A stretch of DNA of 64,000 nucleotides from Liolophura sinensis (taxonomy: Eukaryota > Mollusca > Polyplacophora > Chitonida > Chitonidae): NCBI RefSeq assembly GCF_032854445.1, contig NC_088300.1, positions 48,167,682-48,231,681 on the forward strand, written 5' to 3'. The notes beneath the pieces are model-generated. The model had not been told where the DNA came from. It did no database searches and saw only the letters and a program-made list of their open reading frames with translations. Shown here piece after piece: positions 22,616 to 37,600 of this stretch; the first letter of the stretch is position 1; each line of letters begins with the position of its first letter. The position numbers were made by a program, and so were the translations under genes.

Positions 22616-25600
22616 ATGCAGAGACATTTTGTTTTTCATAAAGGGATAAGACCACCTGGGTTGTGAGATGTCAGTTGTCCTGATTGCATTGATGAATGCA
22701 TATTTGATCTATGTATGAAGTCTGCTTTGTTTTGATTCACACTTCCTTGTGAAGAAGTTTTTCCACTGCCCTGACTTTACACCAAATTTTAACATCTTGT
22801 CTGCACACCCCAGGGTTTTTACATGCACATATCAGTGAAAACTGGTGTTTTTTTGTATTTCAAAATTGTGCTGATGAAATTTGTGACATCATTTCCATCA
22901 GTTTTGGATAAAGCAGGTGTAAGCTAGCTTTATATTAAATCTACCCTTTACCGTTTGTGTTTGTGAACATACGATACAGCCTTGGTAAACCGCAGTCGGG
23001 AACAGATCGTTGTGTAAATTAGCCACATGTAGAGTAGGCATAAGTATGGGATTGGATCAGTTTGTGGTACACTCAAGCAGATGTATTCGCAGTGCCTGTA
23101 TTATGCAAGGAAAAGAATATTCCTTTGAAAAAATACAAGCCTTCTAGAAAATGAGGTAAAAATGAAGAAATTTGTACGTACGGGAAAGTATCCTTTGTCA
23201 TTAACAAGGAATGTGGTATTTGATGGATTATGAAGAAAGAAGATAATTTTTGTTTCCTCAAGTTTAGGTTGGTTGGGCTTATAAATGCACAGAGGAGATT
23301 TTCTTTAACGAAACAGAATGACATTATGACCATTTTTATCCATCAGTTTCATGCCATTCTAGATTAAATTAGAATGAAAAGAAAACGAAATTTAGTATCA
23401 GTCATTATCTTCAATGTCAAACTTGAATACTCAGGCTATAGTACACATGTTGCTGGATCAGCTGTGGCATTAAATTGGGAGGTTTGTCAAGTACCTGGTG
23501 AAGGTCAATGGTATAAATAACAAGACAAAACATTCTTGGTACCTTGTTCATTGGCAAGGTGTCGCATGACTGACGAGATTTTTGATGTTGGCTTTAAACA
23601 CCAATCTAAAAAATAAATTAGTCTCTATCATTATTGGTGATAGACATTTGTAAGAATTTGGTTAGTTTACTTGTGAAAAATGAAGTAAGATGATGTACAT
23701 TATTATAACAGAGAAAGCAAGACCTTGAAGAGCATGTCTTTTTTTTCTATGTATATATCTTGGAAATGATACGGAAATTACATAGGGTGGTAATTCTCTT
23801 TAAATCTGATTGAAGTCCATTTTCATGTGTGTCTTTTTTTACTATGTTCATTTTTTGGTGTATTATGATTGCCGCCCAGTTTATTTCCAGACATTCCAAT
23901 TTTTTTATATGCTTTTTTTTCTATATTTTTGTTAAATTACTCTAGATGACTACTGAAAATATATTTGGTTCACTGAAATAGATGTATAAATTTCTTCCAT
24001 TAACCGGTAAGAGCAGATAATAGGGGATGACATACATAATCCAAAAACTGTGCCATAATTCATAGAAGATTGAGGGAAGTTTATGGTGCTGTTTTGTAGT
24101 ACACATCAGTTTCATTGATAAGGTCTTTTGTTTTTGTTTTTTTTGTAATGAACAGCTGACTGTTGTCAACGATCATCAAAATACATTTTTACTTGGATTT
24201 TGCATGAAAGCATGTGTATATTGCCATAAGCATTAGTCGACGTAACATCACTCTATATGTATGTAAATAGCTCATGTTAGCAGTCTAGTTTATCAGGAAA
24301 ACCTTACTGTTAGTAAAAGAAGTAGAGGAAGAGCTTCTTGTAACATATAACATATCATGCAAAACAGCTCTGAAATATATCAAGGGCAGAATTTACATTC
24401 ATTTCTTATAGGTAATACAAGTTTAAACTGTCTTTAGATACCCTAACTGGAAAGTGGAAGTGACCTTTTGGTGAGCTTCCCAGTGGTGATGAAATGCTTA
24501 ATATCCACTTTTGCTTAATGGACTCTATACCTATCACCTGGCATGTGTAGACAAGAATATAACGGACCATAAAAGGTTGGTTTCTTTGTGGTCAGTGGGC
24601 AGCTAAAGATTGAAAGTGAGCCTGCCAGAAGTGTAGTACAAGGTCTCTACTTGTGCAGGAGACACATGATAATTGCCTGAGGTGGGGAAAAGCAGATCTC
24701 TATCACTACTACAAGTAAATGAAAAGTTGTTTGACTTTATTGTTGCCATTATGAAATAGCAGAGGAAAGTCACATTGGAGTATCCATTGTTATAGCAGTG
24801 GAGTGTTCTTGAGAACAGTATAAAACACCAGCCAAACAAATGGATAGGATTTTCTTAGGATTAGAATTTGGTATTCTTAGCTGCTCTCTTTCAAACTTCA
24901 GATATATTTGCCATGTGAAAGCAACCGTTTCAATATTCACTGTGAAATTAAAATATTGACAAACATTTTGTGCCTCAAAAAGATATCTTTGAAAAGAGAG
25001 GTGGTAGGAAACAGTTAAAAACTTGCAACACAAACAGGAGAAACCCATTGCCAAAGAGATAGACAGATGCATCTTTCTTTTACCATGATATATCAAATTG
25101 CTATTCAGTTTATTGGTAAAGCATGCACATTTTCACTAATTAAACATTCCATTTGTGTGTTTATGGTTAATATTTTATGTCTATTTACATAATTTCAGTA
25201 TGTAAACAGTAACTTCATCAATAGCCCTCTCTTTTGTATTCATGAACATGTATATTTGAAAACTTCATGTCAGATCGTAGGTCCTACACTTAAACCTATT
25301 GTCAGTGCCTATATCTGTGAATTCAATGTTGTATTTTTGCTATGTGTTAAATTGTTTAGTAATTATATATTTCAACTTTTGAACATATATTTTGTCTTCA
25401 GGTGGCTAGAAAATTTGTATTGCCTTTCTTGTCTTTGAATAACTTTACCGATTTTGTATAAGTGTAGCGCCCTTTTGTATTTCTGAAAAAAAAATAGGTT
25501 GGAGATTGTATAATGGATGAACGTGAAGTATAATATTGGCCATCTCTATAACAGCTGTTGTATACCTCAATGTGAATCTCTGTCTTGTAGTGGTTGGTAC

Positions 25601-25767
25601 GTTTGTCTTAACATCATTTTAATCATATTGTCATATTGAAATGTCAGCAATGTTGTGAGGGAGAAAATATTACTAATGATTAATATGTTACAGTAAATTT
25701 AGAAGTGCTAATATACATGATCCAAGTCATCAAGTTATCGGACTACATTTTACAGGTTATGGATTAA

Positions 25768-25965
25768 ATGTCCATGACCCTAAATGACCCTGAATTTTGT
25801 CTATGACTAACTTTGCCCATTTTTCCTCATTCTGAGAGCTCTATTGATTTTAGGAAGGTATTTTGAGGTTTGCTTGGACCATGGGATGATATTCTCCTGT
25901 GACATTTATTAGCCTCTAAAAATGATATTTTGTAGGCTAAATTTTAAGTCATTTAGGGTACATGT
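25768..25965 (+). repeat. dispersed repeat, copy 1
   Basis: This stretch shares CTATGACTAACTT, TTCCTCATTCTGAGAG, GGTTTGCTTGGA, GGGATGAT, GCCTCTAAAAATGA and GTCATTTAGGGTA, in the same order, with 55123-55312. The two have small indels relative to each other. A more diverged fragment may lie at 36835-37095. The class of element is not evident. Confidence 0.75.
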
Positions 25966-26303
25966 ATTTATAGGGCACTGAAAATTGATCATAACTTTCA
26001 TACACAGGTTACTCTCTCCATAAAAACATTCCTTTTTTTCAAATTTATTCGATTGAAAGCATTTATGTTTTAATCACTGTTATAGATTTGAATAAGTACA
26101 TGTTGATATTTGCATTATTTTTGTGATCTTATTATACAAATAAATTGTTTATTAGATTGAATTTCTTTCTGGTTTGAAGGTACTTTCAAATCTTGTTTTT
26201 ATGACCACATAAGCACTGTATATCAAACTTCAAATGGTAAAATCTACATTTAAGAATAGGATAATTATTGATTAATGAACAACCTAGTTTTATTATTTTT
26301 ACA

Positions 26304-26309
26304 AATAAA
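26304..26309 (+). terminator. candidate tetraspanin poly(A) signal (distal)
   Basis: AATAAA in an AT-rich region about 3.7 kb after the tetraspanin stop, followed by a TTGTTGTTGG stretch. Several earlier AATAAA-like strings exist, so the real cleavage site is uncertain. Confidence 0.25.
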
Positions 26310-27450
26310 GACTTTGTTGTTGGGATTCACATAACATTCCTTTTGCACTGGTAAATTATTTTTTTGATAAGCATTTCATATTGCTCTCAGCTTGAGGAGC
26401 ACTTCAAATTTCATGCAAATTGATGAGTGTTTCAAACCTGATGTTGATTATGCAATCAACTGTACTGATCATTGTATTTGTTATGTCATTACATTGTTAC
26501 GTCATTATGATCTTTTATACTATTTAACATTACTAGCTGTTTGTAGCATTATCCGTAGATGCGCTGTATTAGTACCAATCTTTCTGCTAATTTGACTTAA
26601 AACATATTTGTGCATAGTGAATACAAAAATTACAAAACAATCTAGATGGCTGGGCAAACCTATTTCAGTTGTGAAGTATCCTTTATTAAAATCATTGTTG
26701 GACGTATATATCAGAACTCTTGAATATTTTTAAATTTAATCATGTGAGGCTGTTGGATACTAATATAGGAGTGGCGTATAAAATTTTCATTGTGGCATGC
26801 CAAGTGGTTCAGTAAAAAATTACATTTTTGCTGCAGTTTTGCCTCACTGTTTGTTGTCTCATTTTGAGGGAACAGAAAAATTTCAAATTTATGCCACTTA
26901 TGAATCATTGTGATCCACAGATAACAGCCATCGATGAAGGTCATGGGTTGTGCTTTTTGTACTGATCATTGGAGGAAAATTAAAGTGACCTTTGTCATAT
27001 GTGTATTGCAAATCGTTGGGTAATTCAGGAGTAAATATGAGATTTTTAATAACCAGCTTTATATCATTAAGGAACAAACAATAACTGTGCTAAGAGTGTA
27101 TTGTTTTCATTATTAAGTGTGATACAGATTCGTCCAAGTCTTCGCTTTGCCAAACAACATCTAAATATTTCCTGGAAATTTGAGCTCAAATAGGTCACAT
27201 GACCTGGAACAACTGGCCATTGAGGTGGTCATCTTGGCCTTCAGTTACATTTGTATTCATGAAGTGTATCACATATTTATCCAATGGATTTTAAAGCACT
27301 GGCATTCATGTATTTTGTAATCTATTGTACAAGGTATTGTTATGTGATGTGAAATTACAAGTAATATGTACTAGTCAACTGATATGGAAATTCAAGTTGT
27401 GTTTTTGTTATTTCATGTTATGAAATTATTAAGGAAAGTCTAATTGTTGG

Positions 27451-27604
27451 TGGGCCGAGGTGGCTAACGTGCCAGGAAGGAACAATGACCCGGAACCCTT
27501 TCACCAATGGGGTGGCTGTGTCCTCCCATCATAACAATGATAACGCCTTTGTCGGATAAGTGAAATAATCTTGAGTAAGGCACAAAACACCAATCAAATA
27601 AATA
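27451..27604 (+). repeat. SINE of the common family
   Basis: The head is GGGCCGAGGTGGCTAACGTG; the body lacks the middle part; the tail is GATAAGTGAAATAATCTTGA, then ACACCAATCAAATAAATAAA. It is shorter than the full copies at 35071-35320 and 62688-62930. Confidence 0.8.
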
Positions 27605-28047
27605 AACTACCTGTTGTAAGGGGTGGAGGCTGATTCCACATTTAAACCATTTCTGTTGTAAGTGAAACTTAAAATCTCTTCACAGTGCTCAGTTTTTGGT
27701 ACTGGAAGTATAAATTTTGAGAAATTAATCTCAAGACTACATTGATAAAGTGGTCAAAATTGTGATTCCCAAGGTTCAAAATACGTTCTAAAATCATGCT
27801 TCAAATTTTGACTCGAGTGAGAATTAGCTTCATGGAATCCACCTGGTGTTATAGCCGCATGGTTAAGGTGCTTGCCTTTCACTCACTAGGTAACTGGTAG
27901 GTTCAGTATACCTTACAGACTAGGAATGATCAAGACATCTGAAATGTTCTTGGGGCCTTTGTGGGAAGAAGCAGTCTTTTGTGGTGTTGCATGGAGTTCA
28001 CTGGAGACCACTTGCCATCTGCTAATATGATGTACTGGCACTGTAAA

Positions 28048-28251
28048 TCTTCAACCTTTTTGACCTCTAAAGCACTGTTTTCAGTTGAATTTATGTTTAC
28101 GATTATAAAAATGACGCTAAAAATAATTTGTTTGTGTTAGTAAAGATGCAAGCTTCAAAATACTGCAGATTATTTTTCCACAATCCATAGTTCTCTCAGA
28201 ATGTTTCAAAATATTTGTCACAGTGGTGGTTGAAAAGGTTGAAGAAGTTAA
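28048..28251 (+). mobile_element. diverged MITE copy
   Basis: The ends are inverted repeats (TCTTCAACCTTTTTGA and GAAAAGGTTGAAGAAG) resembling the TIRs of the copies at 20553, 35454 and 43932. The interior is not obviously alike, so this may be an older copy or a sister family. Confidence 0.45.
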
Positions 28252-29335
28252 GTGAAGAAGTACATTCTGAGTATGGCATTAAACAGTCAGCATAAATAAT
28301 GGTCGTGCAGCAAGAACCAGTTGGAATTTGGAACAGTTACTGAACTATAACATGTGAGCAGTCTTACGATGTAAAACTGAAAACTGTAAAATCTTATGAA
28401 GTATACATATATGTTCACTTGATAAGTCCCATAAACAATACACTGTACACCACGCAAGGCTGTTTGCATCTGTGATAATTTTTCTGACGGCAGATGGCCT
28501 TTCTTTTACCAAGTAGTGACAAAGTATCACGTGTAAATGCTGTAACTAGCATAAAAGATGAAATATGAGCTCTGAGAAGCCAGCTATAAAGATCTTGATA
28601 TGGCCACTCCAAATCTGGACAGATTGATCAGCTTGGATATACTTACTGTCCGTCGGTACCAGTTAGAGGATCAAGGTGCAAAGTAAGCAAAGGTATGCAC
28701 TATACACTACACAGACTTGCATTTGTTTCTCCTGAAAAGTCGACTCTGCTTCTTGATTGAGTGAGGTACCAAGCAAGAAAACCAATGGGCTCTTCAGCTG
28801 AGATCAGTTCTTGTTTTCATGGGATCATCGAGAAAGGGGCATGATTCACGGAGAAAAGTCCCCAACGACTTTTAATCCACAGGGCACACTAGGGACAGGT
28901 TCAATCCTGTTTTTCGACAAGGAATTTGTAAATTCTCCAGTTCTCCTTGTATACATGCTTCTAGATGGCTAGAGGAAGATTTAGGGGTATGGTATTTAAT
29001 ACCTATCAAATAAATCAATAAACAAGCATTTCCTAACAGTTCGATTGGCCAGGATAAGTACAAAATGACCGTAATGAACTGAAACTTAAGCTAGAATTTT
29101 AACTTATCATGTGGTGAAGTCGTGCTCGAAGTTTTATTTGAATAGCAAAACCATTAGGGCAAGAAAATAGAAACCATTTTATGACACACTGACAGACACT
29201 CATGCTGGCTGGTTCTTCCACGGCTCAGGCTGAATGTGTCCCGCTCTGAGAAAGTTTAGCAGCTAACCTGTATTTGACACAAAAGTCATATGTAAGATGA
29301 GTGTTAAAACAAAAAAAAAGAAAAAAAAGCTTTTC

Positions 29336-29455
29336 ACTTAGACGACAGTTTCCAGCATTATGGTGGGAGGAAACCCACAACCATCAACAGGTTGCTGACA
29401 GACTTTCCCACATATGTCCAGAGAGGAAGACAGCATGAGCTGGACATAGTATGAG
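29336..29455 (-). repeat. SINE fragment, common family
   Basis: The body is inverted relative to the plus-strand copies: CAGCATTATGGTGGGAGGAA, then ACCCACAACCATCAACAGG, then TTCCCACATATG and GCATGAGCTGGACA. The 3' tail and tRNA head are reduced. Confidence 0.7.
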
Positions 29456-32400
29456 ACACAGTTTTAAACATGCACTGCCTGAAATCATTCCTTAATAAGA
29501 CTGAATGTTTTACCTAGGCTTCCTTATTACAAGTGAATAATAAACAACTAAATAATTTAAACGTAGGTTGTAAGTATTGATATAATCCTCTTTATTAAAT
29601 CATGTATTATATCTTTAATTTATGACTTTTGTACAACCAAGAAATTATTTAACATTATTATATAGTAGCATAGCATACAAAAACCCAAGCTTGTGAGAAT
29701 CTGAAATGATACCAAATGAACCCACTAAGGATGAGAAACGCTGTAAGATTTGCATTAACTAATATGAAAAGTATATACTTTCTGTTAACATATAAATAAA
29801 AAAGGTTTAATTAATAGGCTTTAAGCAAAGTTAAACATGTAAATAAAAAAACACTTCAAAAAGCGCAACACTCAAAATGAATACATATTGCACAGCCTTT
29901 GTGTCTAAAAAAAAAAAAATGAAAACGAAAGAAAAAACTTTACACTAGCTTAACTAGTACATGCATATCTCAATTTTGACTCTGGCAAATGTAGAAATAA
30001 AATGAACATGCAAATCCAATATACGAAATTCTAATTCTAATTTAAGTTCTAAAAGTAGGCAGAGTAAAAAAAAAATGAAGTAAGCAAGTGAATCTATGTG
30101 TATCCCTTAACACAAATGTAACATATAAAATTAGAGTATTTTGACTAACAGCAGGAAGTACAAATTATTTCTGCTCAACAAAAGATAAAGAAAGCTGTCC
30201 TCCTAAGCTATAGAATGTAAATCTAGATATGATGATAGTAGGCTTAACCACAGTCTGCATATCTCTCAACGCATAATGCACTATACACATCCATGAAAGT
30301 CCACACAAACAGCACAGCGTTATCAAATACATCACTCAATGCAAATACCCTGTAATTGTTCAACAAAGCAAACATAATTACATGTACACATGTTATTAAC
30401 ATTTGAAAATGCTACATCATTCACATGCAGCTATCCAGCTGGAAAAAGGCGAGGTAATTATTAAAGTATCATAAATCAAAAATTTAACAGATGAAATTTG
30501 GTTTCTGCATGCAGTTACACAGAGGTCCTGGCATTTTAATTTGAAGTCTTTCCCACCTACTTCCAGGTGATTCACAAAGTTAATCAATGACTATTACACA
30601 CATTATTCTGACAAAATGTGATCTGATGCTCCAAGTTACTGGTTAAATAGAACTATTCCTATCTGAAGTAGGGTAATAACAAAATACAAACAGTAAGGAC
30701 TTCTGCCAAAAGGTCAAAAATTTTCTTTCTTTGTTCATTTTTTATTTTGAAGTAAACTGAGGGTTAGAGTGCTCCTTTGTGTAGATTCCTCTGGCAATGT
30801 TTGAGCAGGAGGTGGTCTGTTATGATTCCTTCACTGCAATATTTCTTATATTGTTTTTTATTGTTTTAAACACTTGTTAAAAATCTGTGCACTGTAGCAA
30901 GATGTTGGAAAGCTGCAGGTAAAAAACGTTGTACAGTACAAGTATTTGTTTACTGGTTGTCTCTTTACTATACACTACAGGTACTTCCAAAACTGCGGTC
31001 CATTACAGAATTAAGTGACATACATGTACATTCCTCCTGGGCAAGAACAGGAACACAGTGATGACAAGCATTACAGATTACATGATTATCTCCCTTAAAA
31101 TTAGTTCACATCATCATTCAGGGAAACCCAACTGACTGACTTCTGATGTGGGATCAAGTACTGAAATAGCATGTGAGACTGCATAAACCACTAGCACTAT
31201 TTTATCACTCTTTCTCATACCTTATCAATCACTAATATGTACACGTAAGTACATCAAAACCATGCATGTGTATTCCAAGGGAGACAATATATCTCGAAAA
31301 ACAGTCTGTGCCTCGTGCAAAGCTGTCAAGCTGCATATATTGGAATGTTTAACTCTGAATGCTTACAGACAAGCCTAGGTCATAAGTATTTGTAATGCCG
31401 TGTCAGTGCTCTTCTATCTTCGCATTAACTAATAATCAAGACATTATCTTTGAGGTTTACAAGCACAATATGTATACAGCAGGATTACATGATCTACAAC
31501 ATCTGGCAGAAGTGTAAATCTCTAATAACTTTATAGAGTGTGATATAATGCATTTATATTTGATTTCAGGGTACACATATAAATATTGAGTCATTTTATT
31601 ATAAGTATATTTGAAGTAAACTTGAATGACTGTGCCTCAAAAGATGTATCTCTGTATGTACAGGATGTGATCACAGACATTTGAAAAAACTTAGTATTTT
31701 ACATCTGTACATGCTGTAAAGTTACATTTAAAGTATACAATACTGACATACAGGTAACTATAGTATATCAACAGCCAACTAGCTTTATACACATTTAGAT
31801 AATAAATCCCCTCTCTAGCCATGTACACAGTACATAGTAATGCCTGTCATATTTGGACCATTGAGAAGGCTGGTACACCACGCTGAACAAAACTTGTTCT
31901 GAAAGCAATACATTAATAATCCAAAACTTAACAATAAAACATTTGTAAAAACTGACATCAGCTCACTGTCAAAATTCAGCTGAATTGTTTCAAATGCAGC
32001 CTTTAACCACAGCATACTTAAGTATAGAAAGGAAATACAAGTGCATCAAAATCTATTTTGATAGTAATACATCATTCTGGAGTTAAAACATTACAACAAA
32101 GACAGGTCTCTTTGTGACATCATGTCCTTACTTCTCTTTATAAGGTGGGGTGACAGAACAGAAATTTAAATTTAAACTAGGATCACACTAAATTTCAGAT
32201 TTGTCTTTCACAATGGCTCCTGATGTTTACAGAATGAATGAACAAATTAATGCTTCAAGTTTAACATCGTTCTTAGCAATTATTCAGTCTAATGACGATA
32301 AGCTTGTTACAGAAGTGCAACCTAAAGGACTTCTGCCTGTGCTTTTGTATTTGATATTCTGTAATGATAAATTATAGGTAAATAGCGCCATATCGTTCCT

Positions 32401-34649
32401 CCAAAGTGACGTCGCCATTCGTCATAATGTCTGAACTCAGGAATGACATATTTCATGATCTGTACTTTTACACTTTACTAATACTTCAATGTGATCTAAC
32501 ATAAAATGAGGCATAAAAACATGTACATATACTACCACAGCAAACAAAACACTAATACAGCTAAAGCATACCAATATGCTATACAAAGTAAAACTACAAA
32601 ATCATTATTAAACAATGAGCAAATTTCCTATACTGAATTCCTGTGAAGCCTTAAATAATTTGGCAAATTTTGGTATGGAAAAAAAGATAATTCTGTCAAA
32701 AGGTAGTCAGTTCTTACCAGTTTAAACAGCAAAGTTTTAAAATATGGTAAGGAAAATAAATCTGACTGACTAAAGAAATTTGGAATTCAAACTTTAATTG
32801 CCAATCCAGTATAATACATATCTTTGAATAAACCCAGAATGCCTTGCACCAAAAAATCAAGGTCAGCTTAATAAAGCTGAAAAACCCTTGAAACACTAAA
32901 GGCAAATACTTCACAATGCCCAAAGCCCACCTCTGATAAATTAGTGAACATCAACAGAGACTTGCATCACAATCTTTATTCAAAAGGTACATGTATTACA
33001 TAACCATGGCAACCAGTATGTTATTAGGGCAAACCAGCAAATGTATCAGCACAGCAGATTATAAGCTTAGAGAAGCTGACACAAAAATCACGTATACAGT
33101 AAAATATCTACATTAGTTTTATACCTCACTGCAAGTGGAAAAAATAAGATTCCAGAATTAGCTCTATGAATTTGGGGTCAATTTTAGAAAGGTTTTGTAT
33201 ACGTGTAAAAACATTAAAAAGAATGGTTGGATTTGTTGAATGTATCACACCAGGGTATTTTTGTCTCATTTTCCATACAGGTATTGTATGGTTATGTAAG
33301 TATGTATGTACGAAATGCATATTTGAAAAAAAAAAAACAACACTAAGGCTCACATCAAATACATTTTAACATGGTTCAGTTTTCAAAACAGGTAAAGTTG
33401 GTAACTGTACAAATGACTATCCGGATAAGTTGGAAAATTGAAAAATTAAAATATACTGTACACTTGTTCAACATAGACATATCTAACAAGAGGTAAACAT
33501 TAATTATGTACTACTAACATTTCCAACCATAACTATCAGGTAAGTTGATCAAGTACCTCCGGTACATACATGATCTGTTCAATGCCATCTATTTAAGGGG
33601 TCATGAAAATAACAAAACCCCTACATGCTTACATGTACATTTGAATAGAGAAAAACATTTTCATTTTATACAAAAATTTCCAAGACAATTCCCATAGCAT
33701 TTCTTTTACTTGATTATTGAACATTTTTTGATACTCCAAAGATTTTTTTTGAACATCTGGTTTGCATATTGCATTCAAAATAATCTATGTTAAATCCGAT
33801 ATTTCTCAATAGAACAAATGGCTCGTGATAAAACTCTCATAACATTAATATTAAGACAAAAATGAACTATACCAGCATCAACAAGTTTATAATCATATTA
33901 AACAAGTCCACTGTTTTCACTGCCACTGCACTACAGCAATCCTTTTGGATTGGCTGTTTAAAAGCCAAAAGATATTATATGCCCATGGCTTCGTAAGTTT
34001 TGGTTATAAAAACCTCCATTCAAAATCAAAGTACCAAAATGGAAGGTTTTGTTGTTCCATAAGAATAGTTAACATACATGTACATATAATTAACAGAAAC
34101 TTTAACTTCAAATCAGGAAATGACATACTGTAGTACGCATGAAAACTTTTTTATTTTCTAATTATGTTGTAATTTAAATGTGAATAAGGTGCGCCACGTA
34201 ATTCTGCCCAAAGGAATTATCATAGTAAAATTATCTGTTAAATGTATCTATGGCCCAGTTTGTCATGGCTGAGCATCTTACATCAACCACTTCACCAAAC
34301 ACACTGTTTACCAAATTTTTCAGTGTGCGCATAATATCAGGCACAAAGAGATTTTCATGATTTGAATTTCAGACAAAACATTAAAGCTACATTTCATAAT
34401 TTGTCACTGAATATCTTAAATTAACAGAAACTATTTCACACTGTTCAATCATGATTTTTACATCTGTCATTAAGACCATTTGATATTTTTGCTGGAAAGC
34501 ATGCAACTAAACTGCCCAGCCAAACTATCTCTCAGATCCTCAAAACTAGCGTATTATTTCGTTTTCCTTATAAAGAGCACAGGAAATGACAGCACTGTAT
34601 AAAATGGTGCATTTCCTGCATAAACCTTTCACATGTGCTATTGTTGAGA

Positions 34650-37600
34650 TCACATAAATATGCAACTGGCCTTCTTTCTTTCCAGAGATGCTGCCTGAGA
34701 GACACAATTCCAAGCAAACCATGTACTACTCTTAAGCCTCAGCTGCCGCAACTGATGTTGCCTTTCTGGTGAGGAATGGTAGGCAGAGCACCTCAGGTCT
34801 TCGTTCACAGGACAAACCAATGACATGGACATCTCTGTCTCTATATGTCTGGACAGGAACACCCAGTGTTATCTAAGACATTAAATTCCTCACAATACTG
34901 TACACTGTAACAGAGAAAAATAATTACTTATATGTAAATAAACAAAACATACTGCAGGAAATAATACCTTTGTGCAATATTAATGGCACCTTTAGAAAAT
35001 GAGGATATTGTTTGCTAGGGGTTTAATGTTACTATTAATATTCCTTAAGTCAAATTATAATAACGAGTTTATATTTATTTGTTCATTTGATTGGAGTTTT
35101 GACGTATTTCAAGAATATTTCACTTCTATGATGGCAGCAAGCATAATAGTAGGAGGAAACCGGCCAGAACCTTGGGGAAACCCTCAACTGACCACAGATT
35201 CCTGGCAGACCTTCCCACATATGACTGAAGAGGAGACGAGCATGAGCTGGACACATTGGTGAGAGGCTTCTGGGTCATTATGCCGCTCTGGCACGCTACC
35301 CACTAGGCCATGGAGGCTCCACAAAATTGTGATTATTTCACTTAAATAGCAGTACTGTGGATTATGAACGGAAGAACCCTAAAATGCAATACTGCAGATT
35401 ATGAACAGAAGAACCCTAAAACCCTAACACCTCAGGCACCAGAATGATTTCGCTACTATAGTCCTTCAACTTTTTCACATCTTATCAAAATGCTTATTCA
35501 AGCATATTCAGAGGGCTTTATCCTGTGTAGATTTATACTTTTAAAGCCCAGAAATTGCCCCACCCAATCAATATAATTTTTTTCCCAATTAAAAAGGCGC
35601 ATACATCATTTCATGTCTCCTTCATATGCGAAAAAGTTGAGGAATTAGACACAGCACAGTAACAGAAAGTAAAACATAAAATGTTGAATGTGGTCAGACT
35701 TCAGAGCACATGAAAGCATAAACCCAAAAAATCTCAACAGCTACAGTCAGTCAAAAGTTCACACAGTGTAAATGTACGTCCATAATTGTATAAAAGCATA
35801 ACGCTGAGGTCTTACACTGTCTTTGTCTTTGTCTTTCCTTTCCCTGTCCCTTGGTCGTCGGCTGCCCGAGCTAGAGGAGGATTGGCTGCCTGGTGACCGT
35901 GGCTGGTTTGGCTGCTGTGTTCCTGATGGTGATTGTTGCTGTTGTTGTTGGTAAGCAGCAGCAGCTCTTCTGTCCTCTTCTTCCTGAAGTTTCAGGGCTA
36001 ATTCATGACTGCAAGGTTCAAAGAGAGAGAATTCAGGTGACCAGGGGCAAAGGCACATCCTGGGTCCAAGCTGAACTGACCAACGTTCTCTGGTAATACA
36101 TTGGTAATATGATACCACAGGTCACCCAAAACAACATCACAAACGCAGGAATAAACAACAGACTTCACAGGCCTTAGGCGACAAAGATTCCCATTAACTG
36201 ATGAATGCAACTTCTTTCCCAGGAAGTTTCTGACATACGGGTATTTTATTTATTTATTTATTTGATTGGTGTTTCACACCATACTCAAGAAAACTTCTCT
36301 TATACGACGACAGTCAGCATTAGGTGGGAAGAAATCGCGTAGAGGACAGGAAAACCCACAACCATTCAGAGCTTGCTAGCTAACCTTCCCCTGCACGATC
36401 ATCAAATAAGCCAGCTTGAGCTGGGCTTTAACTAACAAGTAAGATAATTTATCTGTCCGTCAAAGGCTAATTAAACTATACTCCACTTACTCAGACAGCT
36501 GCACTGTTGGCAGTGCAGGAGCACCTTGTTGTTGTTGTGGTTGCTGTGGATTCCAGCCTGCTTCTTGGTCCACTGTTAATTGTTGTTCTTGCTGTAGCGA
36601 CAAGGCTACAAGGTAACTACAATGACAGCAAACAGAACTTTGGAAATAAACCACTTAACATGTGACAGTCATCAACCCTCAGTGAGAAAGCATGGCTAAT
36701 GCAGCTGTTATAAATTACTTCACACGTGTATTACATGTAGGAGTAGCTATCTTTTTTTTTTATTTCCAACTAATTTAATTATGATCACCTTTATGTTTTT
36801 TAAAATGACTGTATTTGACTTCAATAGCTTATTCGTTTTGCTTTGCATCATTCTGAGTCGTTCCAATAATACCAAAAAGGTCTTTTGAAAGGATGCAGAA
36901 CCGATGCTTATTGGCTGACAATGGAGATCTGCCATACCCAAAAGCCAACACAGGCTTGGCACAGCCTTGACTTGCCCATCTCTCACACCAGGCAATCCAA
37001 AAATGATTCCGTATCTCTTTAACTGTTTTTGTTTGTAAGGTAGAATCAGTTCCAAAAGTAACATTTTAAAAATTTATTAGCCTCTAAAAATGCACTATTT
37101 CAGACTATTTCACATTTTCAAGTCAAATATAGTACACACATATTCCACAAAAAAAAATAATTAACCAAAAGTAATGAAACAGAGATAAATATAAAGGGTA
37201 AATGTTACACATTTAATCACTTAGCTATAATCACATGTTGCTATCACCAAGTTCTTAAAGGTCACCACCAAAACAGAAAACAGGTTTTGTCCTGACAGAT
37301 AGGTCTAACTTACTCTTGGTCTATTTGCTGATCACTGCCTGCAGGGATCTCTGAGACCACTAAGGGAGCTAACTCTGGTTTAGTGTAAGTGTGGAAGTTT
37401 GCATCCACAAAATGGCAATCTCCCTCTACATTGGACAATGTTTCCCAGACAACGTTAGACTCTGTGAGGAACCCTTGGTCTGTCACAAGAATAAATAATT
37501 CCCCCTGAAAAAAAAATACATTCATCCTTACTGATGGTTTTATCTGTTGCTGACTGACTAACTCACTGATGGATTTAATGATTAACACCATGTCCATGAA

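Larger units (their letters stand above)
22616..34649. other. long region without recognised genes between tetraspanin and MINDY stop codons
   Basis: No exon of a known family was found on either strand in these 12 kb. The left part is AT-rich and may be tetraspanin 3' UTR (a candidate AATAAA lies at 26304-26309). The right part may include MINDY 3' UTR; the first minus-strand AATAAA I see after its stop is at 34155-34150, with another near 29592. Between them are SINEs, a MITE copy at 28048-28251, a dispersed repeat at 25768-25965 and a tRNA-like SINE head near 27846-27905. Confidence 0.6.

Noticed and set aside
34650..34862. 70-codon minus-strand open frame as a stand-alone gene
   Set aside because: Only its last 15 codons are used, as the final MINDY exon; the upstream part precedes a good splice acceptor at 34695-34696 and shows no similarity to MINDY.
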